Shown one piece after another: positions 34,479-46,741 of a stretch of 64,000 nucleotides of DNA. The notes below the pieces were generated by a model. It was given only the letters and a program-made list of their open reading frames with translations. It ran no database searches and was not told the origin of the DNA. The DNA is taken from the NCBI GenBank assembly GCA_039654915.1, contig CM077593.1:78968501-79032500 (forward strand), read 5' to 3'. The DNA comes from Aquilaria yunnanensis (taxonomy: Eukaryota > Streptophyta > Magnoliopsida > Malvales > Thymelaeaceae). Position 1 is the stretch's first letter, and every line of letters starts with the position of its first letter. A program made the position numbers and the translations under genes.

Positions 34479-34496
34479 TGGCGTCATTGCCAGGAA
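34479..34496 (+). promoter_or_regulatory. Primer-binding site of an Athila-like retroelement (tRNA-Asp type)
   Basis: TGGCGTCATTGCCAGGAA matches the tRNA-Asp-type PBS used by Athila elements (TGGCGCCGTTGCCGGGGA) at 14 of 18 positions. Every difference is a C to T or G to A transition, as expected of methylated, ageing DNA. A gag frame follows. Confidence 0.6.
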
Positions 34497-34739
34497 GTAA
34501 ATTTAGAATACAAGTTCATTTCTCTTTATTTTTTTTTCTCTTTATTTTGCTTTATTTTTCTTATTATTAATTGAAAAGTTAAACCTTCTACCTCTTATCT
34601 TAAACATATCAATTTTCCTTTCTATTATTTTGCATACGCATGAGAGTTTAGTCACACACATCAAATGGTAGACTGGTAAGAGAATCTTTATATTCTTCAA
34701 ATATGACTGAATGCATTAATAATAAAGAGGATAACTATT

Positions 34740-36850
34740 CTCTACATAATGAGCAAAACTGACCTAAGATCCTATAAGAAATAGTGCACCATCATGTTGA
34801 GTCTTTCCACCTAATGCATCTCACTTTAACTTTAAGCCATATATCATTCAAATTTTACCAACTTTTCATGGCTTTGCTTCTAAAAATCCATATTTGCATT
34901 TGAGAGAATTCGAGGAAGCTTGTCACACATACAATAACATAAACTGTAGCATGAACACAATCAGGCTTAAGTTTTTTCCTTTTTCTTTAAAAGATAAAGC
35001 TAAAATGTGGCTATAGAATCTTATGTCAAACTCCATTAATTTATAGGATGAATTGCAAAAATAATATTTGAAAAAAAAATTTCCTACCCATAGAACAAAT
35101 TCTTTCATAAGGCAAATCAGCACTTTTACACAAAAATCAGGAAAAACTTTTTACCAATGTTGTGATAGATATAAAGATTTACTTAACACATGCCTACACC
35201 ATGGTTTTGAGATATGGAGAATAGTCTTGCATTTTTATGAAGGTTTGACATCTAGGGAAAGACAAATGATAAACTTGATGTGTATTGGAACATTTGAGGA
35301 TAAAAACCCTAACGATGCAATAAATTTCTTAGACTTGCTAGCAAAGAATGCATAGAATTAGGACACCACTAGTACCTATGATGACCCAAGTAAGACTTAC
35401 TCCTCTGCATTTAGTGGAGGCACATGGCATCTTAATGAAGATAATAATTTTTCAAGAAAAATTTGCATCTTTAATTAGAAAGGTTGAGGTATTAGAAACG
35501 AAGAAAATTGGTCAATTGAAATATGTTGAAGAAGTTGTTTGTTACATTTCTGAGACCAATGACCATTCCACTAAATGCCTTCTTTCAAAAAAATGATTCC
35601 ATGAACAAGTTAATGCTTTGAATAACTTCAAGAGGCCAACTTAGAATTCATACTCACAAACTTATAATCCTAGTTGAAGGAATCATCCGAACTTTAGTTG
35701 GAGGAGTGATAATCATGCTCAACTGTCATAACTTCCTTGTTAAACCCATTAAAATTTTCAACAATCTTAAGGGTATGCATCTTATATTTTTCCTTTCAAG
35801 AAAAGTTTTGAAGATACGTTGCATTCATTCATTGAAAAGCAAGAATCCATCAATGCTCAAATAAATCAAACTATAGTTGATTTGAAAGATATTCTTGCAA
35901 AATTTGCATCTATACTTAACATTTAAGAGAAAAGACAATTTCCTTCTCAACCATAACCGAATCCCAAAGGTCAAACTATGGATCAAGTGAAATCAATCAC
36001 CGTACTTCACAATGGAAAAGTTATTGAAAAATCCATTTCTAATCCTTGTGAATGAGATAGTGAGTCAACTTCTAAGAGTAAAGAAAGAGTTGAACCTATA
36101 CCAAGCAAAGAGCAGATTGAATCTCCACTTGTACCTCAATTTCCTTTGGCATTATATGTCCCTAAGAAAGTGAATCACAACATTGAAATTCTTGATATTT
36201 TCAAATAGGAAATGATCAATATCCTCTTGTTAGATGTGATTAAACAGGTACATTTTAATGCCAAATTTTGTAAGGATTTATGCAATGTTAAAAGAAAACT
36301 AAATATGAAAAGGAAAGCCTTCTTGGCTGAGCAAGTAAGTTCTATTATTTAAAATAATACTGCTTTGAAATATATGGATCATGGTTATCTAATAATTCCA
36401 TATTTCATTGGAGAACATAAAATTGAGTAAACATTACTTGATCTTGGAGATAATGTAAACTTACTCCCATATTCGGTTTGTCAAAAGCTAAATTTGGGTA
36501 AGTTAAAACTTGCAGAAGTAATTCTTTTACCTACTGGCAGATCAATAAAGATGCTTAGAGAAGTTGTTAAAGATATGTTAGTTCAAATTGATAAATTCAT
36601 ATATCCTATGGATTTTCTTGTTTTGGACACCCCACTAGTGGAAATAAAAAATTCAATACCTTTTAGTTTAGGAGATTTATTTTTAGCAACCTATAATGCT
36701 TTGATTAATTGTAGAAATGGACTGATGAAATTGCCATTTAAGAATATGACATTGGAGCTAAATATTTTCAATTTACTACAACAACCACCTAAAAAGGAAG
36801 ATGAATGTGATGAAGTTTGCATCGTCAATACTCTTATGAAAAATTAGATT
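34740..36850 (+). pseudogene. Athila-like Ty3/gypsy gag and protease, decayed
   Basis: Plus-strand blocks in several frames. The gag block from 34830 reads ILPTFHGFASKNPYLHLREF, then LKFFPFSLKDKAKMWL, FPTHRTNSFIRQISTF, FYQCCDRYKDLLNTCLHHGF and FYEGLTSRERQMINLMCIG, the Athila-type retrotransposon gag domain in normal order. A linker or zinc region lies at 35348-35700. The aspartic protease block at 36440-36770 reads LDLGDNVNLLPYSVCQKLNLG (D-x-G-x-x-V-N-L-L-P, with DNV where the family has ASV), then FLATYNALINCRNGLMKL. Stops and frameshifts throughout. RT, RNase H and the integrase core are absent. Confidence 0.82.
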
Positions 36851-37079
36851 CAATAGTGGAGCACATCTGATCCTCTAAAAAATTCTCTGGTTAATTCATT
36901 TGAACTTGACATACAAATATGTGCATTGCTTGATTCTTCATAGATAGAAAAAAACACATGTTGGAAACAAAAGGTTGAAGAGTTGGGACAACTTAAAGAT
37001 GAAGAGCAAGAGAAAATACCTACTTCAGAATTAAAACCTTTGCCCAAAGAATCAGAGTATACATCATTGGGTATGTGTC

Positions 37080-37440
37080 CTACAGGTTGCAACTAAATAA
37101 GCTTGAGGAGTTGAGAAATGATGTATATAAGAATTTGAAAATAAATAAAGCTGGAACCATGGCTTTTCATGATAGAACAATTTTAAGAAAAACAATTGTT
37201 GTTGGTCAAAAGGTTTTACTTTATAATTCTCAACTTTACATATTTCCTGAAAAACTGAGACCTAGGTGGAGTCACCCTTTTATTGCAAAATGTGTTTATC
37301 TTTATGGGGCCATTGACTTGAAAATCCTAAAGTTAATAATGTGTTCAAAGTAAATGGATAAAGAGTTAAACCATTTTTGGGAAATCATGATTTACAGGAA
37401 GAAGTTGTTTATCTCAATAATCCTCAAAATGATCATGATA
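37080..37440 (+). pseudogene. Integrase C-terminal fragment of the same Athila-like element
   Basis: LQLNKLEELRNDVYKNLK, then MAFHDRTILRKTIVVGQKVL and LRPRWSHPFIAKCVYLYGA, ending VFKVNG, stop, RVKPF. This is the typical Ty3/gypsy integrase C-terminus (GQKVLLxxSRLxLFPGKL and RLKPF blocks). It lies only about 40 bp after LKPLPKESEYTSLG, which normally precedes RT. Confidence 0.8.
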
Positions 37441-38348
37441 AGTAAATGTCAATATTTTCTTCTCTTCTTTTTAGATAGTTCTTTTTTTATTTTTATTTTC
37501 TTTATTAATTTTTTTCTTTCTTTTTTTGATTAAGTGGCAGATATGGCACTCCATGGTTCTCAATTCAATTAGTTCAATTCCCATGATAATTGATTTTTCT
37601 CTCCCATTCTCTCAATTTCTTCTCAAAAATGGATTTTATTCTTTCTGCTTTACAAAAATACTTTCTCTCTCCCCCTTTAAATGTTCTTGCAAAGATCTAC
37701 CAAGTTAGATGTGAAAGATTAAGGGTTTTGATGCACAAAAGCATTCCAAAAGATGTATGTTGGTTAATTAAAACTAAGGTCTATTTAGCTGGTGAAATCT
37801 CAAATGCATTTGTGTCCCACATGTCTTGCTTAGGCAAAAGCTCTTATAACAAAAAGCGAAGAGCAAAATTGTTACAAGTTAGTCACAAATATAGTCGATG
37901 GACTTGTAATACTAGATGTCACTCTTTAGGGATGATATCTACTAATCGAAAATATAAAATACAATTCATCAAGAGTAGCCTGAGTAAGGAGTATTTGGAT
38001 TAGTGCAACATGAACTTCTTGGTTTATGGAATATTTTTAATAAAGAATAAAAGTGTAAAAGTCTTGGGAATCTAACTTTAAAAGACCTTGTTTGCCAGTT
38101 TGTAAGAAAACTAGATAGAAAACAAATCTCTAACTCATAAAAGGCATTGAAGCTATTATTGAACGTAAAATCAGACGAAGATGTGAGCTACAATCACAAC
38201 TATTATACATTTTTTCCGTTATTTTCAAAAATTTCATTTTTTTTTTACAATAATTGACTTACTCATATAGGTGTTATCATTACATTATATTTTTATCTCT
38301 ATAAATGCAAGTTTTTTTTTTTCATTTTTCACAAGGTTAAGGATAAAA
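37441..38348 (+). other. Sequence between integrase remnant and LOG pseudogene, with an unidentified basic ORF (37590-38003)
   Basis: Pyrimidine-rich from 37450 to 37520. The plus-strand frame 37590-38003 (137 codons) has a Lys/Arg-rich second half (KKRRAKLLQVSHKYSRWTC, then LGMISTNRKYKIQFIKSSLS). I do not recognise a family. Its place after the integrase end is where Athila-type elements may carry an extra ORF, but similarity to env-like ORFs is not visible. Downstream, frames are closed. Confidence 0.25.
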
Positions 38349-39600
38349 ATGGAAGGAACCTCAACTCGCAGATTCCAAAATATATGTGTACTTTGTGGAT
38401 CTTTCCATAGAAAGGATGAGGAATTTTTTAGAGCAACAAACCATTTGGGTAGAGTCCTAGCTGAGTAAAAAATACATTTTGTATATCGGGGAGGTAGTGT
38501 TGGGATGATGGGAAGTGTAGCAACAGTAGCTAAGGATAACAATTAGGTGAGTCAGGTCAAGTTTGGGTCAGGCTATTCAGATTCAAGTTTAATTGGGTTA
38601 ACATGTATTAAGGTCCATGTTGGATTACTTAGGTTCAGGTTTGGTCAGGCTAGGTTTATTTGGGTTTAGATTTAATCAAGTCGGGTTATTAGGTTTTAGA
38701 CCATATTCAACTTGATTGTCGGGTTTACTTGGTGCACTAATGCATAAGTTGAAATAGCTGAATTAATTCATTTTTTTTTAATTTTGATTAAAATTTAATT
38801 TAACTAAACATAAAAAATAATATAAAATTTATAAAGATATATTAATATATAATTTATTTAATAAAATACTCCATATGTGCAAAGTTCTTTACAACATTCA
38901 CTATTCAACAATTAATATATGATTTTTCATTTTCAATATTTTAGTATATAAATGAAAAATGATTATATTAAATAATAAATAAAGACCTACAGTTTCTAAA
39001 TATATACTTTTTAAATTTTTTTCTAACAAATAATCTTCCTCTATCCCATTTTCTTTACTCCATTTATCTTTGTTGACTAGTTTGACTTCAATTTATTTAT
39101 ATTATTGTTTACTAAAAAATTAAAAACATATATTTTGTCAAATTAAGTCAGGTCAGGTCTTCGGGTCGGGCCAAATTTTATTACCCTTAACAGCAACATA
39201 TGTAGGGGGTAGTCAAGTTTTTGGTATCATCCCTACACCTTTGAAGTGGATTATCGGGTGCACAATTGGGGAAGAATTAGTGGTACTAAATATGTAAGAG
39301 TGCTTATTGCAAATGTTTAGTAATTTTGATGCCTTTATTGCCTTACCAGGAGGTTTTAGTACATTAGGGAAAAAATTTTAAATTGCTTCCATGACTCAAC
39401 TTAATATGCACTAGAAACTCATTGGACTATTGAATTTTAATAGTTTCTTTGCTGGTTTGTTGTCTTTCATAGATCATGCTGTACAGGAGAAATTTCTTTC
39501 ATAATCAGCGAAACTAATGAGCTTACAAATGTTATATATTTTTTCTCTCATATCTAGCTTTTTCTAATGTATTTTGAAACTTAAAGATATATTTTGAGTA
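38349..39600 (+). pseudogene. Intronless LOG-type (cytokinin riboside 5'-monophosphate phosphoribohydrolase) pseudogene
   Basis: The functional enzyme releases free cytokinin bases in the cytosol. The frame starts at ATG 38349: TRRFQNICVLCGSFHRKDEE, then LGRVLAE, stop, KIHFVYRGGSVGMMGSVAT, aligning with the LOG N-terminus (FCGSSxGxxxxY, LVYGGGSxGLMG). After a hAT insertion (38531-39189) the frame resumes YVGGSQVFGIIPTPL, then NFDAFIALPGGFSTLGKK, ASMTQLNMH, stop, KLIGLLNFNSFFAGLLSFID. This matches DAFIALPGGYGTLEEL and the GLLNVDGYYxxLLxxxD block. The conserved PGGxGTxxE is PGGFSTLGK, losing the catalytic Glu. The blocks run together without introns although plant LOG genes are intron-rich, so this is best read as a processed retrocopy. 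Stops at several positions; non-functional. Confidence 0.78.
38531..39189. mobile_element. Non-autonomous hAT element inside the LOG pseudogene
   Basis: 659 bp with ends TAAGGATAACAATTAGG and, reverse-complemented, TAAGGGTAATAAAATTTGG. Subterminal GGTCAGG / GGGTCGGG motifs are typical of hAT MITEs. Flanks ACAGTAGC (38523-38530) and ACAGCAAC (39190-39197) form an imperfect 8-bp duplication (6 of 8). Removing the insert plus one flank restores the exact spacing expected for LOG. Confidence 0.75.
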
Positions 39601-39639
39601 TGTTTTATAGCTTAGAGCATATCTAAACTCAATTGATTA

Positions 39640-41300
39640 AAAGTATATTTAATTTACAATTTTACAAGTTTTAATTGTTGTGATCTTTTAGGATTTTGAT
39701 AGATTGCCGCCGATGTTCTAGTAGAAAACCATATCTTGAGCTAAATAGAACAAAATAGAGTGATTTTTTATTCATTGGAAAGCTAACATATAGAGCTACA
39801 AGTCATATGCATACCTTGAAACCCAGTTTGCACATTAAGGGGGTCAAAATTAACTTCAATGTCACAACTTACTCGTCATCATTGGTTCATAAACAATTGC
39901 GATATTTTGGGCATAACTTTGGCTGTAAATGTTTATTTTATGTGATTCAGGTGTTATTTAGAAGCTAAAAAAAAGCTCTATGACTTTCATGCTTTGATTT
40001 TTGAGAAATAATGGCTGTATCAAGGTCGAATTTGAGTTTAAAGTTGCTGCTGATGTTCTAAAACATTTATTGGCTCACAACTCTGAAACCAATTTTGATG
40101 TGAATTAATTTTGAAGGCTTCTAAACAATATAGGAGAAAATTCCAGCTGAAGGATACCATTCTCTTGAAAATTCCAACTGAAGGATACCATTCTCCTGAT
40201 CATATTGAGGCATTCTAGTTATTTTTAATCTTTTATATTCATTTCAGTTTATTTTAGAATAATATGAAGAGTTTAGGAAATTTTTATTATTTTTCTTCTT
40301 TAGGTTAGATTTTTATTCATATATTAGCAGAGGAGTAGCAGACCTATGGCACTTCTTGGTTACTCTCACGCTTCTCTTTGTCCATTTCTTTTTTCTTTTT
40401 TCTCTTTTCCTTCTCTTTGTTTTTTATAGCCATGTCTGGCTAATTTTTTTATTCTTGGTTGAAGAAGACTAGAACTCTGAATTTTTTAGTACTGTGAGAT
40501 CAAAGTTGTTTTTATTTAGTCAATTAATATTTTGGTATTGGGTTTTCTTCTATGATTAATTTCGTGATTTTTTAGTTTATATGCTAGAAGACCAATGAGT
40601 TGTTATTCAAATTCAATTTATTGCTAGGTTAGATATCAAATCTATGATTATTTGGTCTCTCTAATCTATAAAGCAACTAAATTTTATTGATTTGTTGCGT
40701 GAGAAATCATTAGCTCTTAAAGAGAATATTCAAATAAATTAAATGTAACAACTTCTGTTTGCGTTGTTTAGCTTCATCAATCTTTCTAATTTTTAATACA
40801 ATTGTTAAATTAAACCTAAGCACTTGTCCTAGGTAGTTCAGCAATTAGGGTTTATTAAATTGCTTGTTTCTAATTAACTACAACTAAGGAGGGATAGGAA
40901 GATAGCTCCAATGATAAATATTTAAAGGCTTGATTTATTTATTTATTCATCAATGATCAGTTTTAAGGATTCGGTGGTGGACGTTGATTAATACCAAGGC
41001 TTGCATTCTTGATTGTTTCATTGATTTCTTACTTGGTATGTTTTTTAATTTTTATTCTCTAATTATTTTTAATTTTATTGTTGATTGCAAACAATCCTCC
41101 CAATTTGTTTTTTTAGTTTTTTGTCAAGAAGCTTTTAGTTAAAAATTTTTCTTGAGATTCGACTTAGTTTTCAAGACTATAATACAATTTTATCTGTTTT
41201 GAGTAGTTAATGAGACTATAATTTTTTTTGTGGTTTTGATAATCGACCACAGCTAGATCCTAATATCTGCATTAACCATTACAGAATTGCTCAATAAAAT
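39640..41300 (+). mobile_element. Probable LTR or leader of a Ty3/gypsy element
   Basis: Non-coding sequence with the texture of long plant gypsy LTRs: repeated phrases such as ATATCTTGAGCTAAATAGAA, GGAAAGCTAACATATAGAG and CATAACTTTGGCTGTAAATG, and near the end TTGAGATTCGACTTAGTTTT and AATCGACCAC. Similar phrases (TCATAACTTGAGCTACAGAT) occur in the LTR pair at 43373-46741, but this is a different family. No TG..CA ends or partner LTR identified. A 31-bp tandem duplication lies at 40136-40197. Confidence 0.4.
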
Positions 41301-43372
41301 ACAAGCTTTCATTCTTTAACTAGATTTAGTAGTAATTCTAATAAATTGGGCACAATAGTCCTTACCAAAAAGCTCCATCTTATGAGTGCCATTCACCCTA
41401 ATAGTCATTTTATTTTTTTTATATCATTTACAATATATCAATCTAAATAAGTGATGAAAACACTATTGAAGTTAGTAAGTAGGACATACGAATGAGTTTG
41501 TAGCATTTTGTCTTTTTATTTTACTATCAACATTATCTTGTTATTGTATTTATTTTGGTTTAAGTTATTTCAGGATTGTCATTTTCAATAACTATCATTT
41601 CAAATAAATTCTTCTTCACTATATCTATCTATATTTTGACAATGAGGACAAGGTCTCAATCTAGTTGGGCGGAGGGATAGTTGACATATAAATTTTTTTT
41701 TTAGGTATTTTTTCTCATATTGATATTAAAACCAACAGAGCCATTAGTTTAGAATGACTGAGTAAAGAGTAATTTCACTCTTGAGACGCATTTTATTATG
41801 TATGTTAGGCATAACATTTTTTTTAGGTTAGCTTTGAGTTTTATGTTTGGAAATTTCTTTGTATTTAGTGTAGTTCACTTGTATGCTTTGTTAGTTTTAT
41901 TTTTATTCATTGTGATATTTTTTTTTGTGGTCATGTTAATTGTTTATTTTCCTTTCCTTTTTCTTTATTTTGTTCATATTCATGTTCATATTTACTTATC
42001 ATATTTTCATGCATAAATAGTTGCATGTAGAAATATTTAGCATGAATTTAAATTGTTTGTTTGCATTTAGGAATCCAACTCATGGAAATACCATCAATGA
42101 AGGTATACTTTACAAACTTGAAATGGTTGTTAATTTTTGAAAATAGTTAAAGTATGTTACTTGTTACCTAAGCCAAAGAAAATAATAACCCAGCGAACAC
42201 TTTGAGCATGTAGTGTTTATTAGGATGTGAAAATTTCTTTGTTAAGAATGCGTATTTTGTGTTTTGAGTTAAAGTTTTCTTGGATGGGTGGCATTAAGGA
42301 CTTGTGCAAGCCCACTCCTTGTGTATAATTTAAGGATGAAGATGGCATTTTAGGGCTAACCACTTACTAAATGGCTAAGCTTGTACATTATCTATTAGTG
42401 AGTCCCCTTGAGTCTTATAGCCTAATTCTTTGTTTGAACCTTGCATGTTGAACCGTTCTCACTTCATTTCAATCCTTTCTTATCCTTGGAACTAGTGATG
42501 ATTATGTGATTTTGGGCATTAGAGAATTGAAGTAAATACGTTGTTTTAGTTAAAGTAAAGAATAAGTGTAAGGTTGTACTTTAGGATATTTTGGGTTATC
42601 TTGTGCTTAAATTGTCATAGTGGAAGGTTTTGGGGTAAGTTGAACTTGAATCATTGAATTAAGTTACATATCATTGGATGATTGGGTTTTAAATATGTTT
42701 TCATTTGTTGTTTCTTGTAGGAAAAGAAAAAAGCAAGAGCATAAGAAAAAAGCCCTCACAAAATAAATTCAAAAAAATAAAAAAAAGTGTTAAATTCAAT
42801 AAGTTTAAAACTCAACCATATTTGTTCTCTAAACTTAGGTCTTGATGCAGAATTGTGTCTTGGAGATTGTTTAGGATGTAGGACACTAGTGTTGATTTAA
42901 GAGACTTTGGGTGTTCAGTGTTTTAGGTGCCCATATTTGTTGTTGATTGTATTATTAGTTCTCTTAGCTGCACATAAAATGGCCTCCATCTAATTACTAC
43001 TTTCACCAAATTCAACCTTATTACAACATTATATAAAGATTATTGGACTTACATTTATATGTAATTCCCTTTTAGAATTGATTAAAGGAGAGGTATGATC
43101 CTCTTGCAAGCTCCGGATTAATAAACATAAAGTAAGCTGTTATAACAACCTTACCTTAAAATGAGTGCAGACACTTATGGAGTACTCATCTATCTTTAGT
43201 AATAAGGACTTAACTTTTTTCTCCTTTCATTAACTACTATCAAATCAAGTTTACAAATATTATTTTTCATAATGTGGCCTGCCGTGAGTTGCTAGATTAT
43301 ATGTTTTTTTATTTTTCTAAGTTTCGTAGGTTGCACTTGCTAGGGACTAGCAAGAACCTAGTTAGGGGGTGT
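41301..43372 (+). other. 3' untranslated internal region of a gypsy element, leading to an LTR
   Basis: 41640-41690 reads GAGGACAAGGTCTCAATCTA then GTTGGGCGGAGGG, the kind of sequence found between pol and the 3' LTR in Athila-like elements. 43330-43372 (GCTAGGGACTAGCAAGAACC, then TTAGGGGGTG) looks like a polypurine tract directly before an LTR. No protein-coding capacity is recognised; frames such as 41798-42016 are T-rich low-complexity. Confidence 0.4.
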
Positions 43373-45054
43373 GATGAATACTCATAAGTGTATAGCTATT
43401 AAGGGTTTAAATCATCATTATATGCTATGAGTATGATCAATTTTTATAATATGAGTAGTTATTTTTTGAAGTTCCACCTGGTTAATCACGCATATTTATT
43501 GTTCATATGTGTAGTTACTGTTCATATGCAGGGTTACTTTTTGCTACATTTCATTGTTCATACAACGGTTGCTATTCATACACAAGTTATTGTTCATCCG
43601 TTTAAAGTTGAAAAGTATTCATTTACAAAATATGCTAAATAACTACTTTATGTAGATAGATAAAATCATGATATCTCTCAACTAGAAGACCAAATCAAGC
43701 CATTGTTGGATCAGTGATCAGGACCTTAATCGTTATAATCTTCGGTTCATAGTTCAGCCCAATCGAGAGATAGAAGGGGCCAAATTTGGATCACAAACAG
43801 AATTAGTTCAGCATTCACACGCTTGGCGATCTGTTATGAGGAAAACATATCTAGAACTGTGGATATCAAAAATAAGTGATTCCAAAGTCATATAAAAGCC
43901 AATACAAAGATCTCAAACTATATTTTACACGTCAAGAACCAATTTGATTGTTTTCATTGTCAAAAATTAGTTATAAGTAAGACCATCTGTTCTACCACAT
44001 GCTGAAGAGGAGTTTTGGTAGAAAAAATCATAACTTGAGCTACAGATATCGATTTTGAATGATCAAGCTAGTGTTTCGAAGCTAAATAAGAGATATACAA
44101 TTCTTGTGCTTTGAAAAAGAGCTAAATCAACGTGTATGATCATTGAAAGATTGTAAGAAGTGCCTATGTTGATTTGTATTTCACATACTATTACTATTTC
44201 ACCTACCCCATCCGTAAGGCTTTATACATAGGTAATGGGTTGAGGATGAAATTAAGCTAGTTCCTAGGCAAATTTAGAATTCTTGTATCAAAGCTAGTCA
44301 TTCTTTTTTTATCTTATTCTTAGCTTTCGATCTTCAAGCTTTGCTCAATGTGCTTTGTTTTTGTTCTTCCTTTGATCCTTCAGTCTATATTTATTTCATC
44401 TTTATACATGTTGTTTACTCTTTTCATGGCTAACTAATTTTATTTTTCTAAGGTAAAAATGTGAAGCTTTTGGTATAAAGGTTATGGATAATTTAAATGA
44501 ATTTTAACATTTTTGATATTTACATTCTTAATCAAACATCCTCTTTGTTAAGTGGGAGTATTGACTCATCATAGTTAATTATTGGTACAAAGACTACTTG
44601 ATTCCTTATATAGAGCGTGGATTTGTTAGCTGTGATATGTTGGAATCTTGATTTATTGTAGATAAAGATTAATATGATGGATACTTAAACCTGTTAACAA
44701 GTCTTGGCATTATAAGATCAATAAAAGATAATACTAACTCATGCCTAATGTGTATGAAATTTGCCTACTAAATTTCCTGATTGAAACCTCCTTCATGTGG
44801 AGATCCTAATTATGTGGCATGATGGGAAAAAATTAACTATAACTAATATACCAAAAGTGGAACTCTTAACCTTAGCTATTTTCTTGAATTTTTGTTTCAA
44901 TCAACATTTGTTCACACTTTGCTCTAAAATTTTCTTTGTTAAAAAACTAAAATTTGTATTTCTTAATTCATTTTCCTGTGGTTCGACATTCGGACTCTCG
45001 AGAGACTCCCGAGATTTTACTACTTATGACAATCTACACTTGTCCCAAGTGTAA
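43373..45054 (+). mobile_element. Ty3/gypsy LTR, plus orientation (left arm of an inverted pair)
   Basis: Starts TGATGAATACTCATAAGTG right after a purine tract and runs about 1.68 kb to the CTCGAGAGACTCCCGAGATT and TCTACACTTG region. Non-coding. Its reverse complement is repeated at 45055-46741 with matching landmarks: GTATAGCT, then TTGAAAAGTATTCATTTACA, ATCATGATATCTCTCAACTA, and the CATTTTCCTGTGGTTC end. Confidence 0.75.
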
Positions 45055-46741
45055 AATCTCGAGAGTTCAAGTGTTGAACCACAAGAGAACCACAGGAAAA
45101 TGAATCAAGAAATACAAATTACGGATTTTTAACAAAGAAAATTTTGGTGTATGGTATGAACAAGTGTGGATTGTGACAAAAATTCAAGGAAATAACTAAA
45201 GGTAAGGGGTTCCACCTTCGGTATATCAGCTGTAATTAATTTTAGTCTATCTTTCCATTTAATTCGGATCGACACATAAAGGAGATCTGAATTAGGGAAT
45301 TTAGTAATCAAATTTCAAAAATATTAGGCATGAGTTAATATTATCTTTCATTGATCTTATAATAGCAACGCTTGTCAATTGGTTAAAGTATCCAACATTT
45401 CAATCTTTGCCCACAATATTTCAAAATTCCAACATATCATAGCCGGTAGAGCCATGCTCTATAGAAGGAATCAAGTAGCTTTTGTATCAATGATCAATTA
45501 TGATGAATCAAATGTCCCACTTAACAAGGAGGGTAGCTATTTTAATTAGGAACGTAAATACCAATAATGTTAAGATCCATTTAAATTATCCATAACTTTT
45601 ATACCAAAAGCTTCACCCTTTTACCTTAGGAAAAAAATTAGTTAGCTATGATAAGAGTAAACAACATGTATAAAGATGAAATAAACATAAATTGAAATAT
45701 CAAAAGAAGAATAAGAACAAAGCACCTTGAACAAAGCTTAAAAATTGAAAACTAAAAATAAGATCCAAGAAGAAGTACTAGCTTTGATACAAGAACTCTA
45801 AATTTGCTTAAGAAGCAAATTAATTTTTTCCTCCCCCACCTTCCGATATAGGGAGCCTTAGGGATGGACCAGGTGAAATAATAATGGTTGCTGTAATAAT
45901 AATGGTAGGTGAAATATAAATCAATGAATATGGCTCAAACTTCTTCTAATTTTTTGACCATTATACACATCAATGCAGCTATTCTTCAAAGCACAAGAAT
46001 TGTAGATCTATTCTTGAGCTTCAAAACGATAGCTTGATCATTCAAAATTGATATCTGTAGCTCAAGTTATGACTTTTCTACTGAAATTGCTCTTCAGTGT
46101 ATGACAAAATAAATGATCTTATTTATAACCAAATTTTGGCCATGAAAAGGATTAATTTTTCAACATATAAAGTGGAGTTAAAGATTTATGTCTTAGCTTT
46201 CATACGACTCTAAAATCACTCAATTTTGACATCTATAGATTCAAATATGATTTTTCTTGTGAAAGATCGCTAGGCACGCAAATGCTAGAACTAATTCTGT
46301 TTGATTAATAAATAAAATTCGTCCTCCTCTATCTTTTGATTGGGCCGAACCATGAACCAAAGATTGTAGATGATTGAGGCCCACATCATTGGTCTACTAA
46401 TGACTTGATTTGGCCTTTTAGTTGAGAAATATCATGATTTTATCTACCTACATAAAAGCGGTTATTTAACATATTTTTGTAAATCGATACTTTTCAACTT
46501 TATATGAATGAACAGTAACCCCCGTGTATAAATAGTAGCCACTGTATGAATAATGAAATGCAGTAAATAGTAACCATACATATGAATAATAAATGCACGT
46601 ATTAACAGTAAATATTTGTGAATAGTAACCTCGTGGAACTTTTGATAATAACTATTCATATTATAAAAACTAACTTTACTCGAAGTGTTTAATGATGAAT
46701 TAAACCCTTCACAGCTATACACTTATGAGTATTCATTTTTT
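45055..46741 (-). mobile_element. Ty3/gypsy LTR, minus orientation (right arm of an inverted pair)
   Basis: Reverse-complement counterpart of 43373-45054, visibly diverged (many substitutions and small indels). The arms meet tail to tail near 45045-45060. A second piece of its outer end (CTTACGAGTATTCATCA, about 47124-47140) lies beyond a Mutator-like insertion. Confidence 0.75.

Noticed and set aside
41798..42016. Hydrophobic plus-strand frame resembling a membrane protein
   Set aside because: Phe/Val/Leu content follows from T-rich DNA; no conserved motif, and it lies in a retroelement untranslated region.
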